DNA of 7,391 nt from Candidatus Omnitrophota bacterium (lineage in GTDB: Bacteria; Omnitrophota; Gorgyraeia; 2-02-FULL-51-18), in assembly GCA_023247935.1 (NCBI GenBank), contig JAHFFM010000096.1, positions 1-7,391 on the forward strand, written 5' to 3'. Below, one piece after another: positions 1-6,900 of this stretch. The notes below the pieces were generated by a model. It did no database searches, was not told where the DNA came from, and saw only the letters and a program-made list of their open reading frames with translations. The position numbers and the translations under genes were made by a program. Every line of letters starts with the position of its first letter. The first letter of the stretch is position 1.

Positions 1-3000
1 ACCCATCGCTGATATCTCCGTTTGCGTTAAGCAGAAGTCCAGAAATATTTTTATCCCCTTTGTAGGTATCCTGACGTAAAAGAGCGGCCGTATCCTCTGT
101 TCCATCATCAATAACATTGCGCGCGCGTTTTCTGCCTTCGTACCAAAAAACGGTTTTATTTTTTACAGTACCAGAAGAACTATAACTTTTCGTGTAATCA
201 ACAACTTCCCTTCCCTCAAACCCCACAAAAAAAGTTTCTGATTTTTTCCAACTTCCCCGGTGTTCAACGATCTCGTCACGGGTTAAACGGGTAGAACCAT
301 CAACGTCGTTGCGGGTTAAATTTTTGACCCCATATTGTGTCGTTAAGTCTAACCCTTTATCATCATTGCTGTTTCCGTAACTATAGACCGTGATGGATGA
401 AGCATTAAGATTTGAGGAATAAGCGACCCCATAATCAATTCTTTCCTGACTCTGTTTGCCGCTGTAAAATGTCTCCGACTGGACAACATCCGAACTCTCA
501 CTTCCTCTGAATTTGATAACTTTGTCCAGATTTTGGCTGCTGTTGAGATTATAAACATACCTGCTTTCCGATTTGACGGTCAACCCATCAGATTTATATT
601 CCGAAATAAAGCTGACTCTCTCATGGGAACGTGGTCCAAAGTAGACCGTTTTATTTTTTTTCATCCTCTGATTATTTAATTCTTCCGTAAAATTGATGGT
701 CATGTTGTCAGCCTGATAATGATACTGGACCGTGGACCTTAAGCCGGCTGGCCCATAATTTTTAATTTCCTTGATATGCGTTTCTTTTAATCCGTTTGCT
801 TTTGGTTCATAAAATGTTTCATTCAGCATGATTTGATTGTTATTTTGAACCGAATAAGACGTCACCTTGGCTAAAACGCCATCGGCATAGGTATAATCTG
901 ACTCGCGATTGTCAAATAGAACTTTTTGTGCCAGATTGTCCGTGTTATCGGCGCTGTAAATAAACGTCGTTGCCTTGGTTAAGTTGTACTTCGTTCGATT
1001 GAAGTCGGGTTCGACTTCCACCGCGGCGACAGGGACCTGGTCGTGAATCAAATACACGTTGTCCAAATCAGAATTCCCATCCACGTCGTAGGCAAAAATA
1101 TAGGCGCGGTCCAACTTTCCATCCCCATTGGCGTCAACCTCACCGTTTTCATTGCCCAACACCACAGCCTGAATGACGCCCTCACTATTTTTGTAAACCG
1201 TCCCGCGCAGAACGCCTTCATCCACTTCTCTGGCGACCTCATTGGGATCCATCGGTGGAATGCCCAAATCTCCGGTTGAAATATCATTCTGCGAGATCGT
1301 CCCGAGAATTTTCTCTTTGCCTTTGGGACCTTCATATTCGGTGCGTGTCTTTGCCGTCAGTCGTTTTAAATCAGCATCCTGAATGGTCCCGCCTTTGAGT
1401 ATCCGGTTCAGAATATCCGCCGGCAAATCCTGGGAATCATAGGAATTTACATAATCAATCTTGCGCTTGGCGCCCCTGCCCGCATAAACATATTTTTGGA
1501 CATTGATAATTTCCTGGTCCAAATTGTACTCATCAACACTGTCTACAAATTCTCTGCCCTTAGGGCCGCGATAAAGGCTGGCGTTGACCAGGTCTCCATT
1601 TCCCCGTTTGGTTTTTTCATCCAGCGTCGCCAAATCCCCGATGTAATAGCCCTCCACACTTCTCAACGCGTGCCGGCCCGCCCCATAAATGTAGTCTTTT
1701 CGGTCCGTCGCTTCTTCCCGGGCCAAAATCCCGTCTACGTTGTCATCCTCAAAATCGGAAAGGATGTTGCTGATTTGCTCCTTGCCTTTGATGTTGCCGA
1801 AAAAATCAGTCACCTGATTGAGTTCGCCCCTGCCACGGGTCATTTTTTCCTCAAGCGTTCCCAAACCAGTCACGTCATAGGAAACAGTTTCATTCAACGC
1901 GGCATTTTTATCGGAGCTGTCATAGGCATAATCCGTCCTCGTTCCAAAAAGACGGTTTCCGTCCCTGTCAAAATAATAATCGCTCAAAACCATCGACACA
2001 CGCGCGTCTTTTTCGCTTCCTTCATAAATTGTCCGATTAGTAAGGCGGCCTTCGCTTAAAATCATTTTAAATAATTCATCGTCCGACAAACCACTCAGAT
2101 ATTCCTTGATCAGAATATTTAAGGCGGACTGTTCATCCATCTGTATTTTTCCGGCATGTATCAAAACTTGCAGAACCTCCGTGATATCCAATCCGGCAAA
2201 AATATCTTCTTGGGTCAGAGACGCGAGAATCCCTTGAGCGGTCTGTCCCGCAGATAATGTGAGAATAGATTGGGAGCCCAGGAATTGGACCAATTCATTG
2301 GAAGATAGAAATTTAAGCAAATCCTGCGCCGTCAAAGCGCTCAGGATGGATTGGGAATCTTTTGTCAGAAGCGACTGCGCATCCATCGTTTCCAAAAGTT
2401 TTTGATTGGTAAGTCCTCCTAAATCAATTCCCAAATCAGTGAGCTTCTTTTTGATATCATCCGCTGTCTGTCCGTCTTTCAAATAACCGTCTGCCTCGAG
2501 AAATGACAAAAATTCGTCCTGCGAAAGCGCCGTCAAAACGTCACTGATATTAAATTTAGACAGCGTGTGTTCCGCGTCTTCGGCAATGAACCCCTTGGAA
2601 TAAAGCATTGTTAGAAATTCTTTGGCGGACATAGAGTCAAGAAGCTCTTCTTTGGAGAGGCCGTCCAAAATCGTGTTCACGTCGCCGGACAAAAGGCCTT
2701 TGCTTTTTAAAGTATTCAAAAGGTTCGTCGGCGACATCCCGTCCAGCTGATCGGAAACGAGAAGAACCTTCAAATCCGCATCACTCATGTTAAAATAATT
2801 GCCTTTGACGAATTCCTTGAAATCGGTAATGTCGTAATCATTCACGTTTTTAAGCGTCTTTCCATCGTACTCGTACAACGTCAGCATCGTGGGATCATTT
2901 TCATCATCATATTCAGATAAACGGTAAGAAATCTGCTCTTTGCCTTTTTCGCCCTTGTACACCTGGATAGAAATAAGATCGCTTTCAGCGAAGAGGCCCT

Positions 3001-3760
3001 CATCCGGTTTTACTTTGAGGGTTTGTCTGCCCTTTCCCTCAATCACATAATCTTTCACTTCGAGCAAAGTCCCATTGCCGTCGTAATGATAGTAAGAAAT
3101 CTCAGTGGGATTGTTGTCAGCATCGTCAAACGCGGAAACCACATGGGACACGTGGTTTTTATCCCCTTTTCCCTCAAAAAATGTCTCACTGACAACCATG
3201 CTGTCGTCCAAGGCGGCCTTGTTGACCTTGTCATAACCGCCCCTGAATTTCTCCTTGTCGCTACCCTCGATGTCCTGGGGTTTGTCGACAAAATTACGGA
3301 AATTTTTGTCACTGATATCGTATTGCGTAATAGACGCCAGATTGCCACTCTTGTCGTATTCGTAAACATTCAGCGTCGTGGGATCACCATTTTCATCGGG
3401 GTCTGTGAGCGTGTATTGCAGGGGATCGCTGTCTCCGCCGGTGCGGCGTTCATCGTCGTCAAAACCAGGCCTTTTTTTACGCAGTCTGGCGGTCAACTCC
3501 GCATCGAGAGAACGCTGGAGGTCACTGCTGTCTTCTTTCTGCTGAACAATGTCTTCGTGATTTTTTTGCTGTTCAAGGAGATAACGGGGAAGAAAACTAC
3601 TGTCCTTCTGGCGTTCACGTTGGAGACGAAAATCTTCGGCATGCGCGACTTCTTGTGAAAAAAAAGACAAAACGACCAAGGCCGCCACAGCGCGAAGTTT
3701 TGTTGAATAGCGGCTTTTGAAAAGTTTTTCTGTTGAGGTGCTTTGTTCCACGTTCCGCAT
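1..3760 (-). CDS. Large secreted repeat protein, C-terminus beyond window
   Basis: The reading frame is open from the ATG at 3760 to the left edge: 1253 complete codons plus one base, no stop. The true length is unknown. The start is well fixed: an in-frame TAA lies five codons upstream and no other Met occurs in the first 180 residues; the Shine-Dalgarno is poor. Layout in residues: signal peptide 1-41; charged helical linker 42-112, rich in Q, E, K, R and D; three YD-like repeats about 114-312; Leu-rich helical domain about 321-575 with 35-residue repeats; degenerate beta-type repeats 576-1253, with calcium-loop motifs near 672, 876, 892 and 1152. Only one tryptophan pair of sites (1171, 1206) and no cysteine is visible, common in exported repeat proteins. 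I see no catalytic motif, lipobox, membrane anchor or sorting signal in the visible part. It is probably an extracellular or surface adhesin-like or structural protein; a relative of RHS/YD-repeat proteins is the main alternative. The exported, repetitive nature is well supported; the function is unknown. Confidence 0.9.
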   Translation of the reverse strand, partial: MRNVEQSTSTEKLFKSRYSTKLRAVAALVVLSFFSQEVAHAEDFRLQRERQKDSSFLPRYLLEQQKNHEDIVQQKEDSSDLQRSLDAELTARLRKKRPGFDDDERRTGGDSDPLQYTLTDPDENGDPTTLNVYEYDKSGNLASITQYDISDKNFRNFVDKPQDIEGSDKEKFRGGYDKVNKAALDDSMVVSETFFEGKGDKNHVSHVVSAFDDADNNPTEISYYHYDGNGTLLEVKDYVIEGKGRQTLKVKPDEGLFAESDLISIQVYKGEKGKEQISYRLSEYDDENDPTMLTLYEYDGKTLKNVNDYDITDFKEFVKGNYFNMSDADLKVLLVSDQLDGMSPTNLLNTLKSKGLLSGDVNTILDGLSKEELLDSMSAKEFLTMLYSKGFIAEDAEHTLSKFNISDVLTALSQDEFLSFLEADGYLKDGQTADDIKKKLTDLGIDLGGLTNQKLLETMDAQSLLTKDSQSILSALTAQDLLKFLSSNELVQFLGSQSILTLSAGQTAQGILASLTQEDIFAGLDITEVLQVLIHAGKIQMDEQSALNILIKEYLSGLSDDELFKMILSEGRLTNRTIYEGSEKDARVSMVLSDYYFDRDGNRLFGTRTDYAYDSSDKNAALNETVSYDVTGLGTLEEKMTRGRGELNQVTDFFGNIKGKEQISNILSDFEDDNVDGILAREEATDRKDYIYGAGRHALRSVEGYYIGDLATLDEKTKRGNGDLVNASLYRGPKGREFVDSVDEYNLDQEIINVQKYVYAGRGAKRKIDYVNSYDSQDLPADILNRILKGGTIQDADLKRLTAKTRTEYEGPKGKEKILGTISQNDISTGDLGIPPMDPNEVAREVDEGVLRGTVYKNSEGVIQAVVLGNENGEVDANGDGKLDRAYIFAYDVDGNSDLDNVYLIHDQVPVAAVEVEPDFNRTKYNLTKATTFIYSADNTDNLAQKVLFDNRESDYTYADGVLAKVTSYSVQNNNQIMLNETFYEPKANGLKETHIKEIKNYGPAGLRSTVQYHYQADNMTINFTEELNNQRMKKNKTVYFGPRSHERVSFISEYKSDGLTVKSESRYVYNLNSSQNLDKVIKFRGSESSDVVQSETFYSGKQSQERIDYGVAYSSNLNASSITVYSYGNSNDDKGLDLTTQYGVKNLTRNDVDGSTRLTRDEIVEHRGSWKKSETFFVGFEGREVVDYTKSYSSSGTVKNKTVFWYEGRKRARNVIDDGTEDTAALLRQDTYKGDKNISGLLLNANGDISDG
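272..307 (-). other. Degenerate EF-hand-like loop in the repeat protein
   Basis: Residues 1152-1163 read D-V-D-G-S-T-R-L-T-R-D-E. Positions 1, 3, 5, 8 and 12 fit an EF-hand loop, but the Gly normally at position 6 is Thr. It may be a weak or lost calcium site. Confidence 0.3.
1061..1135 (-). other. Paired dockerin-like calcium loops in the repeat protein
   Basis: Residues 876-884 (D-A-N-G-D-G-K-L-D) match the D-x-N-x-D-G-x-L-D calcium loop seen in dockerins and related extracellular repeats. A second, weaker loop follows at 892-900 (D-V-D-G-N-S-D-L-D), 16 residues later. Close pairing of acidic Asp/Asn/Gly loops is typical of calcium-stabilised secreted proteins. Binding is inferred from the motif only. 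Confidence 0.5.
1712..1747 (-). other. EF-hand-like calcium loop in the repeat protein
   Basis: Residues 672-683 read D-D-N-V-D-G-I-L-A-R-E-E, matching the 12-residue EF-hand loop D-x-N-x-D-G-x-[IL]-x-x-x-E at every ligand position. It lies directly after the strand segment of a beta repeat. Whether flanking helices exist is uncertain, so this may be an isolated calcium loop. Confidence 0.55.
2036..2800 (-). repeat. Leu-rich helical domain with 35-residue repeats
   Basis: Residues about 321-575 change character from tyrosine-rich beta repeats to Leu, Ser, Asp and Glu-rich amphipathic helices with almost no aromatics except Phe. A motif of the form [E/N]-[FL]-L-x-x-L-x-x-x-G-x-[LI] recurs with its Gly at 355, 390 and 425, exactly 35 residues apart, and again at 537 and 571. 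Degenerate copies occur near 456 and 482. The first two full units (346-380 and 381-415) align without gaps. This suggests an alpha-helical solenoid or bundle. Such domains usually bind other proteins, but no partner can be named. The beta repeats before and after it are of the same type, so it looks like an insertion into, or a spacer within, a longer beta array. Confidence 0.6.
2825..3421 (-). repeat. Three YD-like repeats, N-terminal part of the repeat protein
   Basis: Three related units begin at residues 114, 204 and 277. Each has an acidic D-x-D/E-N-x-D/N-P-T segment (D-P-T at 126, N-P-T at 217, D-P-T at 289), then a Y-x-Y-D turn (133-136, 224-227, 296-299), then G-x-L and a closing Y-x-I near 147, 238 and 309. 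The Y-x-Y-D-x-x-G-x-L pattern resembles YD repeats of RHS-type proteins, which build beta-strand shells. The spacing (91 and 72 residues) is looser than in classic YD arrays. Similarity is at protein level; I saw no long exact DNA repeat. Confidence 0.65.
3638..3760 (-). other. Sec signal peptide of the repeat protein
   Basis: Residues 1-41 have a long positively charged n-region (K12, K15, R17, K21, R23), a hydrophobic core at about 24-34 (AVAALVVLSFF) and a probable signal peptidase I site after A-H-A at residue 41, followed by E-D-F. No Cys follows, so it is not a lipoprotein. The n-region is longer than average. A start at an internal GTG or TTG would shorten it, but none has a better ribosome binding site. 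Confidence 0.75.
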
Positions 3761-3988
3761 TAAAGTCTTATATTATTCTACGCCCCTTTTTGGTGAAGTT
3801 TAATCCCTTAAAACAATTTAAAAATGGCCCTTTAATAAATTTTTTATAACATTTCAAACCACTCTATTTAAAAACTTAATAAAACTTATGTGCGACAACA
3901 AATTATGCCATTATTTTACTCGGTAATCAATAGAAAGCAGTATAAATTTATTTCGATAAATTAATAGAATGATAATTTAGATTTTAGG
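3761..3988. other. AT-rich intergenic region
   Basis: This 228-bp gap between the pump gene and the repeat-protein gene has no open frame of note and is much richer in A and T than the genes around it. No GC-rich hairpin followed by a T tract was found after the pump stop codon on the minus strand. The only clear inverted repeat is an all-AT 7-bp stem with a 4-nt loop at 3945-3962, 27 nt past the pump stop, which is too weak to call a terminator. A candidate promoter is listed separately. Confidence 0.6.
3843..3872 (-). promoter_or_regulatory. Candidate promoter of the repeat-protein gene
   Basis: On the minus strand an extended -10 element, TGTTATAAA (hexamer TATAAA at 3843-3848), lies 17-18 bp downstream of a weak -35 element, TTAAAT or TTTAAA (3866-3872). 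It predicts a leader of about 75 nt before the ATG at 3760. A second possibility is TAGAAT just upstream of the start, spaced 17 bp from TTAAAC, but this would leave a leader of only a few bases. In such AT-rich DNA both could arise by chance. Confidence 0.3.
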
Positions 3989-6900
3989 TTATTTCTGGCT
4001 CTTAAACCTGAAAGGGGTGATGCTTTTTTTGAGATTTTGAAACAGGGGATAAATATTAATTTTTGGTCTACTAATAAATTCACCTATATTTTCAAAAATA
4101 ATATAAAAAGCCGGAGTTACCATGAGCGTCAAAACCGTCGAACTGACAATGCCCCCAATAACAGTTAACGCCAATGGTGACCATAGGTTAGCGCCTTCTG
4201 TTTTATCCAGAGCCATGGGCACAAGCGCCAAAGAGGTGGTGCAGACCGTCATCAAAATGGGCCGCAAACGGTCTCGATTGGCTAAAATGGCCGCACGAAC
4301 CGAACTGTTTTTTTTGCGGTAATAATTGATGCGGTCCAAAAGCATGATGGAGTGATTTACCACAATTCCCGCCAGCATCATCATTCCCAGCATGGCGCCC
4401 ACCCCGCGTGTTTTGGGTCCCAGGTGAAGCGCCACCACGGCCCCGGTCAGGGCCAAGGGCACCGCGGCCATGATTAAAATCGGCTGATGCCACGATTCAA
4501 AAAGAGACGCAAGCACAAGATACACCAAAATAAGATCAAACAAAATCATGACTTTCATCTGCGCGCTTGATTTGATAAGTATCGGATAATCCCCGCCCAC
4601 ACGGTAAAAATAATCTTCTGGAAATGGGATGTCCTGCAGTTTCGCTTTGGCCTGATCCACCACCTTGCTGAGCGCCACTTTGCCGACGTTGGAGCTGACT
4701 TGAATCATGCGGTATTTATCTTTGCGCCAGATTTCGCTGGGGCCAAGGCCAAATTTAAAATCGGCTACCTGGTCTAAAAGGACGGGGTCCTGCTCCTTGT
4801 TGGCCAGGACCAATTTATGCAAATCCTTGAAAGTCTTGCGGTATTTTTCATCAAGCCTCGAGATCGTCTCGACCTCATTGCCCTCGGTATGATACACCGT
4901 CGCGCGCAGTCCGCGCATCTGGCCGTGAATCTGATTGGCGACTTCGTTGACATTCATGTCGTGAAACGCCGCTTTTTTCTTGTTTACCAGGACTTGCATT
5001 TCCGGACGACCCTCACGCATGCGGATTTTGGTGTCGGTCAGGCCTTTGATGCCCTCGAGGCGATTGGCGATCGCGATGGCAAGCTCCCTCAATTTTTCAT
5101 AACGATAACCAAAAACCTCAATGATAAGTTCCTTGGTCCCGATTTGTTCTTCTTCCTGAAAATAAATGAAAGCAGGCTTCATTTTGTCGGTCTCTTTGCG
5201 GATAGCCTCTTCGACCTCCTTGACCGTGCGCTTTCTCATCCCGGCGCCGACCAACTCAACATAAATTTTAGAGGACCAGCCTTCGATACGAGAGCTGATA
5301 TTTTTTACCTCGGGGATGGTTTTGACAACTGCCTCCACTTTTTTGACAATTTTATCGCTGGCTTCCAGGCGCACACCGGTAGGCATCTCGACAAAGATCG
5401 TGAATTTATTCTGTTCGGTGCTTCCCAGATATTCGCTCCCCAGCTGGAAAAAAAAGAAAAAGGAAAGCGCCACGATCACCGAGCACGCCAGGAGCACCCA
5501 CCAGCGGTTGCGGATGGAACGAAACAAGAACCTTCTCTCCCAGAGCGAGAATTTTTTAAAACCGGAATCCCCCTGTTTCTCCTCATGAACGTTTTGAAAC
5601 TCAAATCCGGCGACAAAAGCGGGCCTTGAACACATCATGGGCACGAGAGCGATCGCACAAACCACAGAGACCAAAAGCGACGAAACCACGGTGAGCGCCA
5701 TCCCCGAATACAATTTTTGAAGTTCCTGTCCGGTAAACGCCAAAGGCAAAAAGACAATGACACTTGTCAGCGTCGAGGCAATAATAGCCAGATACATTTC
5801 TTCACTGCCCCGAACAGCGGCGGGAATAATCGCTTCGCCGCTTTCTCTTTTTTTTAAAATATTCTCAAACACGACTATCGAATTATCGACCAGCATGCCG
5901 GCGCCCAGCGCCATTCCGAAAAGCGTCATGACATTCACCGTCAGGTTCGCGCTGTGCATAAATATAAACGTCCCCACAATGGACACGGGGATCGGGAGAG
6001 TCATGATAATGATGGATCGAAACTTCGGGTAGACCACCAGCGACGCCAGCAAAATGAAAAAGTAAATGTAAAGCACCCATCCCTTGATAAACAGCGTGAT
6101 AAAAATGAGCCCCAGCACAAAAAAAAGCGCTTTGCGGCTCAATTTAAACAGAAAGAGAAAAAAGACGAGAATGATGAGAACTATCCCCTGGAGCAGGGAT
6201 TCCTGAAGATTCTCTATGGCTTTTTTGATAAATTCCGCCTGGTTGGAGGTCACGACAAGATGGATGTCTTTGGGCAATTTTTCCTTGAGAAAATCCATCT
6301 GCGCGAGAATATCTCTTGAGACATTGATGGTATTTTTTGTGCTCTCTTTTTGAATGTAAAGCGTCACCACCGGTTTGACGTTGAGCCGAGAAAGCTCCTG
6401 CGGATCCAAAAACGAGTCCTTTACCGTGGCGACGTCCTTCACACGAATGACGGATCCCTCGGGACTGCGGCGGAGGGCCATTTCCCGGATCTGGTCGATG
6501 GTTTCAAATTCTCCCATCGTACGCACCAGAAAAAAAGTATGCGGTTTGTCAATTTGCCCCGAGAGGAGGTTGAGGTTGTTGGAGCTCAAAGTGCCCGTGA
6601 CTTCATCGAGAGGAATTCCGTAGGAGGCGAGCTTGGTCTGGTCGGCCTCGACAAGGATTTTTCTTTCGCGGCCTCCCGCGATTTCGACGTTGGCGACGCC
6701 GGGCACGCGCTTAAACGCTTCCTTCATCTGCAAATCGACGATTTTCCTTATCTGCTCGGTTGAGCGGATCTCGCTGGTGGCCGCGATCGTGACCACCGGC
6801 ACGTCTCCCTGTTTAAATTCGGCAATGACCGGTTTTTCGATCTCTTTGGGAAGTTTATTTTTAATCTTGGCGAATTTTTCACGGACCTCCAGCGCCGCAA

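Larger units (their letters stand above)
2..2050 (-). repeat. C-terminal array of Y-x-G-x-K-G-x-E / Y-x-Y repeats
   Basis: From residue 571 to the window edge, two alternating motifs recur. The first is T-x-[YF]-x-G-x-K-G-x-E followed by a hydrophobic strand; its Gly, or the equivalent position, lies at 581, 655, 732, 811, 858 (Asn), 986 (Pro), 1042, 1101, 1180 and 1235, with two earlier copies at 197 and 270 in the N-terminal part. The second is Y-x-Y at about 611, 690, 757, 956, 1013, 1068 and 1126, with F-x-Y at 933 and 1205. Spacing falls into two classes, about 74-79 and about 55-59 residues. The alternating hydrophobic pattern suggests beta strands and turns, as in RHS or MORN-like surface repeats. 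Copies are strongly diverged, so the array looks old rather than recently amplified. Confidence 0.65.

Noticed and set aside
1..1000. Lower GC at the left end of the repeat gene, possible recent transfer
   Set aside because: Spot counts of 60-base windows vary from about 28 to 63 percent across the gene without a sharp boundary, and repeat style continues across it.
1496..2059. Plus-strand open frame of 187 codons
   Set aside because: Antisense to the Y-x-Y repeat region; the hydrophobic product arises from the Asp- and Lys-rich codons read in reverse.
2036..2800. Helical 35-residue repeats as pentatricopeptide repeats
   Set aside because: Only the length agrees. The characteristic PPR residues are absent, and an exported protein is an unlikely place for an RNA-binding PPR array.
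3023..3658. Plus-strand open frame of 211 codons with a hydrophobic product
   Set aside because: It lies opposite the continuous frame of the repeat protein, whose repeats and signal peptide are clearly in the minus frame. No ribosome binding site or family match was seen.
3945..3962. Inverted repeat after the pump stop, possible terminator
   Set aside because: The stem is seven A-T pairs only, with no GC pairs and no T tract following on the minus strand, so it is too weak and expected by chance in such AT-rich DNA.
5449..5462. A-rich run in the pump gene as a possible frameshift site
   Set aside because: It encodes the Phe-rich TM7 in frame, and the conserved permease sequence continues correctly on both sides.
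4817..5629. Long plus-strand open frame of 270 codons
   Set aside because: It is antisense to the well-conserved second periplasmic region of the RND permease, and its product is low in family-like features. It is a shadow.
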